Shown piece after piece: positions 24,864-32,456 of a stretch of 64,000 nucleotides of DNA. The DNA comes from SZUA-309 sp965232595 (GTDB taxonomy: Bacteria > Pseudomonadota > Gammaproteobacteria > Pseudomonadales > Azotimanducaceae). The position numbers and the translations under genes are program-made. The notes under the pieces are model-generated. The model did not search any database and was not told the DNA's origin. It was given only the letters and a program-made list of their open reading frames with translations. The stretch lies in NCBI GenBank assembly GCA_965232595.1, contig OZ246983.1, positions 496,001 through 560,000 of the forward strand. Direction: 5' to 3'. Every line of letters begins with the position of its first letter. Positions within the stretch are counted from its first letter, which is position 1.

Positions 24864-26984
24864 TTGCTCTCGCGGCTGCTCTTGCACGATCTGGCACACG
24901 ACAGAGGGGTAGAACTCGGGCCCTATCCTTTTGAGGCGCTCCCCACCACGGCAGAACCCGGCAGCGGCGAAGTCCGAACTCGTTCACCGCGCAGAGAGGA
25001 CAGCGTGATGACTCGAGCAGCGCAGTTTTACGCGAACCTGTTCGGCAACTGCATGCAGCAGGAGCCGGCGCCACCCGCCCCGGTACCGGACGATCTTTCC
25101 CGCAGGGCGAAGGAACTGAAAGGCGCGGCCTACTACCTGGATGCCGCCCACGCCGGCATCTGTGCGCTCGACGAGGATGCCTGGATCAGTGATCCCCTGG
25201 CGCATAGCCACGCGCTGGTGGTCTGCGCGGCCTATGGCCGCGAAGTCGAAGCCGACAACCTGGCCAGCCGCTGGCTCGCCGGTGCGGAGCACGACATCGC
25301 CATGATGCGGGTGCTGGAGATCACCGCCTCGCTGACCGGGCACATCCGCGCCCTGGGCTTCGCCGCGCACTGCCACACGGAAGATCAGACCCGGGTGGAC
25401 CTGGATCGCCTGCTGCTCGCGGCAGGGATCGCCGTTCAGGACGCTGCCGGCCGCGTCGTCAGCCCGTTCATCGGCGAGCGCTTTGCGGTCGCCGCCATCA
25501 GCACGGACTACGCGCTCGCCTGCGATCAGCCGCTGGCGCCCGGCGCGCGGGTCAACGGGCTGAAGCACTGGTTCGGCATCAACGGCGCCGTTTCCGGTCG
25601 CGAGCACAATCGCCAGCGGCGGCGCCGGTCACATCTGTCCCGCTACCCGATGGAGCAGGTCAAGCGCGTCGATGCGCCCACCACCCTGATCTTTGATGAC
25701 GAGGTACCGAGGGTGCCGAAGCGGGCCGAGTTTTTCATGCGGGCGCGGATGGGTGATCTGGGCGACAAGGCACAGCGGGAGGTTCGTCGTTTCGCCTTCA
25801 AACATCCACTGACCGACGGGATGATGCATCCCCTGCGCGCCATGGTGCCGCATCAGGACGGCGAGACGGCAGCGCAACCGGCACTCGGCTTCGATGATCC
25901 GGCGGCGAACACGGCGGCGATCAAGTCGCTGAGCTATCACCTAGGCGCGGACCTGACCGGCATCTGCGAGATCCCCGAGTACGCCTGGTACTCCCACGAT
26001 GCGGCCGGCAACGAAATTACCCCCGCCCACCGCTACGCCGTGGTCATGCTCATCGATCAGGGCTACGACACCATGGAAGGCGCCAGCGGCGACGACTGGA
26101 TCTCCGGCTGCCAGTCCATGCGCGGCTACATTCGCGGCGCCGAGATTGCCGGGGTGATGGCGGAGTTTCTGCGCGGCAACGGCATCTCCGCCCGACCGCA
26201 GACCAACGCCGACAGCGAGGTGCTGCAGATCCCGCTGGTGCTGCTGGCCGGGCTCGGCGAGCTCAGCCGGATCGGCGAGCTGGTGCTGAATCCCTTCGTC
26301 GGCCCGCGCTTCAAGTCGGTGGTGCTCACCACCAACCTGCCGCTGATCCCCGACAAACCGATCGACTTCGGACTGCAGTACTTCTGCAGCAACTGCCTGA
26401 AGTGCGCCCGCGAGTGCCCGGTGAACGCCATCCCGTTCGGCGACAAGGTGATGTTCAACGGCTACGAGATCTGGAAGCCGGACGTGGAGCGCTGCACCCG
26501 CTACCGGGTCACCAACCCGAAGGGCTCCGCCTGCGGCCGCTGCATGAAAACCTGCCCGCTGAACAAGGTGGTGTCAGCGGACGGCGCCCTGACCCATCGG
26601 CTCGGCACCTGGCTCGGCATTCACGCGCGCTGGTTGAAGCCGCTGCTGGTGCCCATCGCCGTCTATCTGGACGACAGGATCGGCTACGGCAATCGCAACC
26701 CGGTCAAACGCTGGTGGCTGGATCTGGAGCTGGTGGATGGTCAGGCCCGGGTGCCGGCCGGCACCAACGAGCGGGATCTGGATCTGAGCGCCGACACTTC
26801 CGGCCGGAAGTCGCCGGTCGGCTACTACAACGCAGCCGACATGCCGCGCGGCGATGAGCGCGAGCCGGTGCTGGCCAACCACAAGCAGGCCATCGACCGA
26901 TCGCGCTTGATCGAGACGGTGGACGCGGCCGTGCAGCGCCGGGCCACTGGCGGAGCGACCCCCGAGCACTATCGGGCACCCTGA
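24864..26984 (+). CDS. reductive dehalogenase-like corrinoid/iron-sulfur protein with internal duplication
   Basis: The 706-residue protein has the C-terminal RdhA signature: C-x2-C-x2-C-x3-CP from residue 508 (CSNCLKCARECP), then Cys544 and C-x2-C-x3-CP from residue 557 (CGRCMKTCPLN), giving two 4Fe-4S clusters. Residues 345-500 (YHLGADLTGICEIPEYAWYS, LVLNPFVGPRFKSVV) are the corrinoid domain. Residues 85-235 repeat it in weaker form (YYLDAAHAGICALDEDAWIS, RVVSPFIGERFAVAA). No Tat signal is present, as in aerobic relatives such as BhbA. It may remove halogens from organohalides or act on another substrate. The start is TTG with GGAG upstream; an ATG at 25008 is less likely because PYPFEALP before it looks conserved. 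Confidence 0.82.
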   Translation: MLSRLLLHDLAHDRGVELGPYPFEALPTTAEPGSGEVRTRSPRREDSVMTRAAQFYANLFGNCMQQEPAPPAPVPDDLSRRAKELKGAAYYLDAAHAGICALDEDAWISDPLAHSHALVVCAAYGREVEADNLASRWLAGAEHDIAMMRVLEITASLTGHIRALGFAAHCHTEDQTRVDLDRLLLAAGIAVQDAAGRVVSPFIGERFAVAAISTDYALACDQPLAPGARVNGLKHWFGINGAVSGREHNRQRRRRSHLSRYPMEQVKRVDAPTTLIFDDEVPRVPKRAEFFMRARMGDLGDKAQREVRRFAFKHPLTDGMMHPLRAMVPHQDGETAAQPALGFDDPAANTAAIKSLSYHLGADLTGICEIPEYAWYSHDAAGNEITPAHRYAVVMLIDQGYDTMEGASGDDWISGCQSMRGYIRGAEIAGVMAEFLRGNGISARPQTNADSEVLQIPLVLLAGLGELSRIGELVLNPFVGPRFKSVVLTTNLPLIPDKPIDFGLQYFCSNCLKCARECPVNAIPFGDKVMFNGYEIWKPDVERCTRYRVTNPKGSACGRCMKTCPLNKVVSADGALTHRLGTWLGIHARWLKPLLVPIAVYLDDRIGYGNRNPVKRWWLDLELVDGQARVPAGTNERDLDLSADTSGRKSPVGYYNAADMPRGDEREPVLANHKQAIDRSRLIETVDAAVQRRATGGATPEHYRAP

Positions 26985-26987
26985 AGG

Positions 26988-27737
26988 TCAGCGGCTGCTG
27001 AGCAGGAACTGCTCGATATCGACGGGTTGAGCCAGACCGCTCAGCTGAGCGCCCCCGTAGCCAGCCCCATTGGCTTCGGGCTTCGCCATCGGGCTTGCCT
27101 GCGGACGATGCACCACCTCCAGAACCGTGTACGGCCGCTGGTAAACCCAGGTACGGTTCTCGATGGCGTAGGGATCCGGGTTCGGCGGCCGCTCACCCGG
27201 GTTGCCGAAGAAGTGCAGCGTAAAGCCGGGGCCGGGAACCGGCACGATTGCCAGACGCTGTAAGCCCAGCTCCGCGGCCATCTGCTCAATCAGCGCTTCC
27301 TCATGGCAGCGCACGGTCAGCAGGTTGAGACACGCGCCGCCACCGAGCAGGCGCTCATCGAGTTCCTGCGCCGGGCGCTGCCCTTGGAACCAGTGATCGA
27401 TCAGCTCGATCCTGAAACCCAGCGGGTCGTCGAAGTGGGCCAGGTAGCCCACCTCACCGAACTGCTCCGGCGTGCCCGTGCGAACGCCCTGCGCCTGCAG
27501 CTGCTCGCAGGCGAGGTCGATGTTCGGAACCGACAGCGTGATCTTCCAATAGAGATCGTCGACAGCCGGCTGGTACGTCCCGGTCCCAGGCTCGAAACTC
27601 AGAGCGGCTTCTTCGCTCGCGTAGCCCACCAGTCCGTCTGCCCGCTCGTGCATGCCGAGCACCTCGAGGTAAAACTGCTTCTGCGTTGCCGGCGCCTCAC
27701 TGCGCAGGCAGATCCGTTCCAGCCTCGGTGGACGCAA
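26988..27737 (-). CDS. two-module VOC (glyoxalase/dioxygenase-like) protein
   Basis: The 249-residue protein contains two vicinal-oxygen-chelate modules. The first runs from LERICLRSEAPATQKQFYLEVLGM to YLAHFDDPLGFRIELIDHWF, with a metal-type Glu in IELID. The second starts GACLNLLTVRCHEEALIEQM and ends with RPYTVLEVVHRP. The family covers isomerases, thiol transferases and ring-cleaving dioxygenases, so the reaction cannot be given. It follows the Coq4 gene by 7 bases on the same strand. The chosen start is TTG at 27737, without a strong ribosome-binding site, consistent with translational coupling. Confidence 0.75.
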   Translation of the reverse strand: MRPPRLERICLRSEAPATQKQFYLEVLGMHERADGLVGYASEEAALSFEPGTGTYQPAVDDLYWKITLSVPNIDLACEQLQAQGVRTGTPEQFGEVGYLAHFDDPLGFRIELIDHWFQGQRPAQELDERLLGGGACLNLLTVRCHEEALIEQMAAELGLQRLAIVPVPGPGFTLHFFGNPGERPPNPDPYAIENRTWVYQRPYTVLEVVHRPQASPMAKPEANGAGYGGAQLSGLAQPVDIEQFLLSSR

Positions 27738-27744
27738 CGGCAGC

Positions 27745-28449
27745 TCAGGCAGCCTGACGAACGTGGTCGAGGTTCATGCGAGCGCGGAGTTCTGCCAAGG
27801 GCGTGTCGATCTCATCTTCCCATCTGTGGAAGTTGAGGTTAGCCGCACGCCGGCCGTAAGCCCAGCCATCGACGATGGCATCCATCGCGTCCGTGGTAAT
27901 CCCCGGATTGAGAAACGCCATGTGTGCTGTCGTCACCGCCATGCGCATGGCGTGGTACGGGAACCGCAGCTGCGCCAGGTAGAAGGCGGCGATGGCGAGC
28001 TCGCCCAGGGGCGATGAGTCGTAGCCCGTGAGCACGTGCTGGAAGTCGTGAATCTGAAACCCCCGCACCATCATAAAGCTCATGTCGGACGGCAAACGGT
28101 CCAGCACGCCCGATTCGCGCAGCTCCGCGTTGAAGTTGCGGTAGTTGCGACCGAGGTTGGCTTCCAGGTTGTTGTCGACCACGAAGCGGTAATAGCCCTG
28201 GCCCAGGGTGCCGGGTGCGCAGGCTGCCAGCCGATCCAGCGACAGCGGCTCGCTGATGAAGCCCTCATCAATGCACTCCCGGGCGCCGGGAATCGACGCA
28301 AGCTCTTTCATGTAGCCATCGATCGCCGATTGCGGCGCTTCTGCCCACCAGTCGTGGAACAGGAAGTAGACGCCGTACTCCATGGGGGCATCCACGGCGG
28401 TCAGGAATTTTTCGGCGAACTCGCGGTTTACGGTGGGCTTGGCGGTCAT
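27745..28449 (-). CDS. Coq4 family protein
   Basis: A 234-residue Coq4-like protein. Its mark is the metal-binding motif HDFQHVLTGYDSSPLGE (residues 134-150), which fits the Coq4 pattern HDxxHx11E. The body is helical, with FRFPYHAMRMA-type and YGRRAANL segments near the C-terminus. Eukaryotic Coq4 takes part in ubiquinone synthesis; bacterial homologues occur in varied oxidative operons and need not make quinone. The gene is divergent from a phosphotransferase gene, and a 22-bp palindrome lies over its probable promoter, so a TetR-type repressor likely controls it. Confidence 0.88.
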   Translation of the reverse strand: MTAKPTVNREFAEKFLTAVDAPMEYGVYFLFHDWWAEAPQSAIDGYMKELASIPGARECIDEGFISEPLSLDRLAACAPGTLGQGYYRFVVDNNLEANLGRNYRNFNAELRESGVLDRLPSDMSFMMVRGFQIHDFQHVLTGYDSSPLGELAIAAFYLAQLRFPYHAMRMAVTTAHMAFLNPGITTDAMDAIVDGWAYGRRAANLNFHRWEDEIDTPLAELRARMNLDHVRQAA

Positions 28450-28484
28450 CTGGCTCGTTCCTCTTCTCTTGTGCAGGGGCGCGC

Positions 28485-28513
28485 ACTATAAAATGAACGT
28501 GTTCATTTTACAA
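28485..28513 (-). promoter_or_regulatory. probable sigma70-type promoter of the Coq4 gene
   Basis: On the minus strand TTGTAA (28513-28508) is separated by exactly 17 bases from TATAGT (28490-28485), about 35 bases before the Coq4 start codon. The spacer is almost entirely the palindromic operator described separately, an arrangement suited to repression. Confidence 0.55.
28489..28510. promoter_or_regulatory. 22-bp palindromic operator, TetR/AcrR type
   Basis: Two perfect 10-base arms, TAAAATGAAC and GTTCATTTTA, flank a GT spacer in the gap between the divergent Coq4 and phosphotransferase genes. Size and symmetry suit a TetR-family dimer pair. No TetR gene is present in the window, so the regulator is encoded elsewhere. 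Both flanking transcripts could be controlled. Confidence 0.72.
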
Positions 28514-28519
28514 CAGAGA

Positions 28520-29647
28520 ATGGTGACAGATGCCGTTCCAGCGCCGAGACTTAGCCTCATGATCAATCTCCCTCACCTGCCGGACGGCTTTGCCCCCGAC
28601 CTGCTGACCGACGTGCTGCGGGCAAACGGCGCCCTGCCGCCAGGGACATCGGTGGCATCGGTCAGCCACTCGCAGGTTGGCGAAGGCACCGGGATGATGT
28701 CGGAGGTGGCTGCTCTGGCGGTGACCTACAGCGACGACAACCACGACCTGCCGGCCAGCTTCATCGCCAAGTTCGCCTCCCAGGTGGAAACGAATCGCCA
28801 GGTTGCCCTCAGCTACCGGCTCTATGAGCGCGAATCCCGATACTTCGCCGAGCTCGACCCGCAGACGACCGTCTGCACCCCGGCCACCTACTACTCGGCC
28901 TGCGACGGCGAGCGGATGCTCATCCTGATGGAAGACCTGCGCGACTACCGGGTCGGCAGCCAGGTGGAGGGGGCAACGCTCGAGCAGGCGGAGTTGGCGG
29001 TGGATGCCCTGGCCCGGCTGCACGCGCCGTTTCAGGACAAGGTGGGTGCGCTGGACTGGATCCCGTCCATCGCCGGCAGCTACCACGCCGACAACATGCT
29101 CACGCTCACCACCGCCGGCTTCGACACCATGTGCGAGAAGTTTCCCGACGTGGTCACTCGGTCTCTGATCGACCGCAAATCTCAGTTTCTGGCGGCAATT
29201 CCGGACCTGCAGGCCTACATGGCCAGCGCGCCGGTCACCCTGTGCCACGGTGATTTCCGGATGGAGAACCTGCTCTACGGCACCTCCCCTGGGCACCACC
29301 CGGTGGTGGTCCTCGACTGGCAGGGCCCGCTGCAGGCCCGGGGGATCAACGACGTGGCGCTGTTTCTGACTCAGAGCGCCACCACCGCGGTGCGTCAGGC
29401 CCACGAGAAGGACCTGCTGGCGCGCTACCTGGAAGGCCTGCGCGCAAACGGGGCGAGCTGCCCGGAGTCCGAGGCATTCTGGGCCCAGTACCGCTGGGCC
29501 ACGCTGTACAACTGGATCTACATCACCGTGGTCGCCGGCACGCTGGACGTCTCCAACGCCGCCGCCTACGCCTGGATCTCGGAGAGCCTGGCCAGGCACA
29601 GCGCTGCCTCGGAAGACCTGGCGGTGTTCGAGTTGCTGCCGGCATGA
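28520..29647 (+). CDS. APH/EcKinase-like phosphotransferase family protein
   Basis: A 375-residue kinase-like protein. The catalytic loop is VTLCHGDFRMENLLY (HGDxxxxN) near residue 240, and the metal motif is VVVLDWQG (D-W-Q) near residue 262. N-lobe features include GEGTGMMSEVAALAVTY and ERMLILMEDL. Such proteins occur in lipid and steroid catabolic operons beside dehydrogenases. The substrate is unknown. The start at 28520 (MVTDAVPAP) lacks a strong ribosome-binding site, and an ATG at 28559 is possible. Its 3' end overlaps the SDR gene as ATGA, so the two are coupled. The palindrome immediately upstream probably controls it. Confidence 0.85.
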   Translation: MVTDAVPAPRLSLMINLPHLPDGFAPDLLTDVLRANGALPPGTSVASVSHSQVGEGTGMMSEVAALAVTYSDDNHDLPASFIAKFASQVETNRQVALSYRLYERESRYFAELDPQTTVCTPATYYSACDGERMLILMEDLRDYRVGSQVEGATLEQAELAVDALARLHAPFQDKVGALDWIPSIAGSYHADNMLTLTTAGFDTMCEKFPDVVTRSLIDRKSQFLAAIPDLQAYMASAPVTLCHGDFRMENLLYGTSPGHHPVVVLDWQGPLQARGINDVALFLTQSATTAVRQAHEKDLLARYLEGLRANGASCPESEAFWAQYRWATLYNWIYITVVAGTLDVSNAAAYAWISESLARHSAASEDLAVFELLPA

Positions 29648-30444
29648 GCCTCCTTGATCAGTTCCGCCTCGACGGCCAGGTGGCCGTGGTCACCGGTTCC
29701 GGCCAGGGCATCGGTCGCGGCATCGCCTGGGCCCTCGCCGACGCTGGCGCAGACGTGGTGCTGAACGCCCGACGCCAGAACGATCTCGAGACAACGGCGG
29801 CCGGGGTCGAAGCACGCGGCGCCCGGGCGCTGATCGTTCAGGGCGACATCCGGGATTTCTCCGAAACGCTGGCCGAACGCACGCTGGAGCGCTTCGGGCG
29901 GCTGGATATCTGGGTGAACAACGTCGGCGGCTCCGACGACAAGGACGTGCGGGCGCTCGTCGATACCGCCGATGTGACCTTCCGCTCGCAGCTGGAGCTG
30001 AACCTGACCAGCGCGTTCCAGGGCTGCAAGGCGGCAGCAGCGGCCATGCCGAACGGCGGCGCCATCATCAACATCACATCCGCGGCGGGTACCCGCGGCT
30101 CACCCTTCACCGGCCCATACGCCGCGGCAAAGGCCGGGCTGATCAACCTGACCCAGACCCTGGCGCTGGAGCTGGCAGAGCGCGGCATCCGCGTGAACTC
30201 GGTGTCCCCGGGGCCGGTGTTCACCGAAGCCTATCGGGAGATACTCGGCGTAGAGGACAAGCTCGACGAGCTGGTGCGGACCATCCCGCTCGGCCGGGCC
30301 GGCACGCCGGACGACATCGCGGCCATGGTGCTCTTCCTCTGCTCGCCGGCAGCCGGATGGATCACCGGCGAGCACCACCTGGTGGCCGGTGGGCGGACGC
30401 AACGCAGCTACCAGTACCAGCCGAAGAACGACTCGGAGACCTGA
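29644..30444 (+). CDS. short-chain dehydrogenase/reductase (SDR)
   Basis: A classical 266-residue SDR with TGSGQGIGRGIAWAL (TGxxxGxG cofactor motif), WVNNVGG (NNxG), a catalytic Ser near NITSAAG, and YAAAKAGLINLTQTLALELAERGIRVNSVSPGPV (YxxxK followed by the PG motif). It should reduce or oxidise a small alcohol/ketone with NAD(P)H in the cytosol. It overlaps the phosphotransferase gene by 4 bases, and a small helical protein follows 4 bases after it. The three genes probably form one operon controlled from the palindrome at 28489. The substrate is unknown. Confidence 0.93.
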   Translation: MSLLDQFRLDGQVAVVTGSGQGIGRGIAWALADAGADVVLNARRQNDLETTAAGVEARGARALIVQGDIRDFSETLAERTLERFGRLDIWVNNVGGSDDKDVRALVDTADVTFRSQLELNLTSAFQGCKAAAAAMPNGGAIINITSAAGTRGSPFTGPYAAAKAGLINLTQTLALELAERGIRVNSVSPGPVFTEAYREILGVEDKLDELVRTIPLGRAGTPDDIAAMVLFLCSPAAGWITGEHHLVAGGRTQRSYQYQPKNDSET

Positions 30445-30448
30445 CGAG

Positions 30449-30919
30449 ATGAGCAACGTGGAGATTCCCAACTTCGGTGAGCTGCTGGCCGAGCATCTCA
30501 GCGCGGTGCCGGCAGAGGCCTACCCCTACCTGCTCTCACAGCTCGAGCGGACGGCGGCCGAACGTTATCGCGGCTGGGCAGCCGAGGTGAGCGAACATGC
30601 AGAGGGGCTGATGGCATGTGCTGCGCGGGAGGATGAGATTGCGGATCGGGTGGAAGCCCTGTTCCCGCCTTCAGAGGAGCACCGCGCACTGGTCGGCGGG
30701 GTCATCCCTGCGGCGAAAGCGACCTACTACGCGGCGTTTGAGCCTTACACCGCCATCGGGCAGATGACCATTCAGGCGAACGCCGAACGGCAGGGCGCGG
30801 GCGCCTGGCAGAACCTGAAGGCGGCGTACCCGGATCAGGGAGAAGCGCTCGATGCGCTGTCAGCGATCGAGCTTCAGAGTGCGGATTATCTGGACGGCCT
30901 GCTGGCGGAGCTCAGCTAG
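30449..30919 (+). CDS. small helical protein of unknown function
   Basis: The 156-residue protein is soluble and mostly alpha-helical (GELLAEHLSAVPAEAYPYLLSQLERTAAERYRGWAAEV). It has no signal peptide and no recognised catalytic motif. The chosen ATG at 30449 has GGAGACCTGACGAG upstream and follows the SDR stop by 4 bases. An in-frame start inside the SDR gene would add an Arg/Thr-rich stretch that is only the shadow of the other frame. It ends the phosphotransferase-SDR operon and probably shares its job. Confidence 0.65.
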   Translation: MSNVEIPNFGELLAEHLSAVPAEAYPYLLSQLERTAAERYRGWAAEVSEHAEGLMACAAREDEIADRVEALFPPSEEHRALVGGVIPAAKATYYAAFEPYTAIGQMTIQANAERQGAGAWQNLKAAYPDQGEALDALSAIELQSADYLDGLLAELS

Positions 30920-30933
30920 ACGGCCAGTGTGGG

Positions 30934-31860
30934 CTAGCCGGCCACGAAGTTTGGTGAGGAAGGCAGGTTGGTCGGCGTGTAGTCCCCGACGTTATTGAGC
31001 CTCGTCTGCACAGACACATGTACCAGCGATGTCTGGCTGACGTTTCGAGTCTTCTTGCCCAACGCCTTCCAGATACCCTGGTAAGAGTCGTGTATCGGCC
31101 CCGTTGGGTCCGGATTGAGCGCATTCACCGCGCTTGCCTTAAACCGAAGTCCATGGGAGGCCGACTTGTCGATCATCCATTTCAGCGCGATGTCCGAGAG
31201 ACCTCGCTGGCTTAACCCGCCGCCGACATCGCCGTGGACGCCGGCAAACCAGAGTTGCCTGACCCTGGACTCGTTGTTCCACTTGAGCACGGGAAAGAAC
31301 TTGCGCTTCTCGTCGATCGCCATGGCCTGATAACCGGCTACCACGCAACCTGGGAGCTTCTTGTCGTTGAAGTCCTTGTCCGTCGTCGTCTTGACCGTAT
31401 CCCAAACGCAGACGTTTTCTATCGGCACCTTGAAGAGATGGCCCGAATCGATCAGCGAGCTCACGGCACTCGCATCCTGGTTCAGATAGAGTCGCCAGGC
31501 TTTGTCTATGTCTCTGGCCTTGTGCGGCAATCCGCAGAAATCCACCAATCCTGCCAGTCGCCGTACCGCGTAAGAACCGCGGCTGAATCCGAACATGAAG
31601 ATTCTGTTCTGTTCCGGGTGGACCCCCGAGTCCTGGTATCGTTTTCTCAAGAATTTGTAGCCACTCAGTATCTGCCGATCGATATTGGCGCCGAAGATAC
31701 CTCCGGGAAGGGCTTCGAGATGCGCGGTTCCGACGCCCTCTTCGTAGTGAAACTCCTGGTTCTTCGAAGAGCCCGCCTGGTAGATCCGCTTTACATTTGT
31801 GTTCGTTGTGGTGTCGGCCCAAGTGCCGTCGTAGAGCACGACCAGATTGCGGAGGGTCAT
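30934..31860 (-). CDS. DUF2235 alpha/beta hydrolase, Tle1-like phospholipase family
   Basis: This 308-residue protein belongs to the DUF2235 family, which includes type VI phospholipase effectors of the Tle1 group. It starts RNLVVLYDGTWADTTTNTNV, a family mark. The nucleophile elbow is GFSRGSYAVR with Ser93, and the second signature is LWFAGVHGDVGGGLSQRGLSDIALKWM, which carries the acid residue. It is shorter than Tle1 effectors and has no VgrG or PAAR gene nearby. The gene overlaps the upstream lipoprotein gene by 4 bases, recalling effector/immunity pairs in which a periplasmic lipoprotein blocks the lipase. That role is inference. Confidence 0.88.
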   Translation of the reverse strand: MTLRNLVVLYDGTWADTTTNTNVKRIYQAGSSKNQEFHYEEGVGTAHLEALPGGIFGANIDRQILSGYKFLRKRYQDSGVHPEQNRIFMFGFSRGSYAVRRLAGLVDFCGLPHKARDIDKAWRLYLNQDASAVSSLIDSGHLFKVPIENVCVWDTVKTTTDKDFNDKKLPGCVVAGYQAMAIDEKRKFFPVLKWNNESRVRQLWFAGVHGDVGGGLSQRGLSDIALKWMIDKSASHGLRFKASAVNALNPDPTGPIHDSYQGIWKALGKKTRNVSQTSLVHVSVQTRLNNVGDYTPTNLPSSPNFVAG

Positions 31861-32216
31861 ATTCTTCCTCCGGGCACGTAGATCTCTTCGTCCTCGTCAT
31901 CTTCGGCCTTCGAGCCATCGCACCACCAGGTCACGGTCTGTGGCACGTAGAGACCAAGCGAAGCAACGGACGCCAGCAGGTAGACAGCATTGGTGTGGTA
32001 CTCGACCCGTGCGATACCGTCGCGATCTTCGCACTTCTCTTCAGTCCAGGACCTCCATCTGAAGCTGTACAGCGAGCCGTGAACAGTTTCAGTCGCGGTT
32101 TCCGAGTCAGGGGTTTTAGGCACGTCACCTTCCACGATGAACGTGGCACAACCTGTCATCACCCACGCTGACGACGCAATTGCGAGTGCTCTCCAGCTGG
32201 ACCGGAACCAGCACAT
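31857..32216 (-). CDS. small lipoprotein, Bor-like, partner of the DUF2235 hydrolase
   Basis: The 119-residue product has a lipoprotein signal ending VMTGC and a mature domain with ASLGLYVPQTVTWWC near the end. That segment recalls the LGIYTP...C stretch of Bor/Iss outer-membrane lipoproteins. The C-terminus is acidic (KAEDDEDEE). The start at 32216 is preferred since AGGAGAGTG lies upstream and the signal peptide is complete; a longer reading adds 16 residues ahead of the signal. Its stop overlaps the hydrolase start, so the two are translated together. It could be the immunity or anchoring partner of that enzyme. Confidence 0.7.
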   Translation of the reverse strand: MCWFRSSWRALAIASSAWVMTGCATFIVEGDVPKTPDSETATETVHGSLYSFRWRSWTEEKCEDRDGIARVEYHTNAVYLLASVASLGLYVPQTVTWWCDGSKAEDDEDEEIYVPGGRI

Positions 32217-32280
32217 AATCACTCTCCTCGCTCCGAGCAATGGCAGTGACCTCAGTATAGGCAACTCATGCCCGCTGGCG

Positions 32281-32294
32281 GTGCAGATTTGTAC
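32281..32294 (+). repeat. 14-base element shared with 56605-56618
   Basis: GTGCAGATTTGTAC occurs here in the 240-base gap upstream of the membrane-protein cassette and again at 56605-56618 in the gap after the MAGNIS paralogue. Both copies have the same orientation. Two non-coding copies associated with the same gene family suggest a shared regulatory or boundary site, though chance is not excluded. Confidence 0.35.
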
Positions 32295-32456
32295 CGAATC
32301 CCGGCGCTGGAACGTTCATATTGAATGTGCGGCAGAGATTGGAGCTTTCCGGCAGAATGGGCTGAGCAGAGATCGCTGGCAGCACGACTGCCGCAAAAGT
32401 CGACAGCGAAGTAGCGACAGAAGAAGGCCTTCAAACCACAATCGGGGCCCAGCGTT

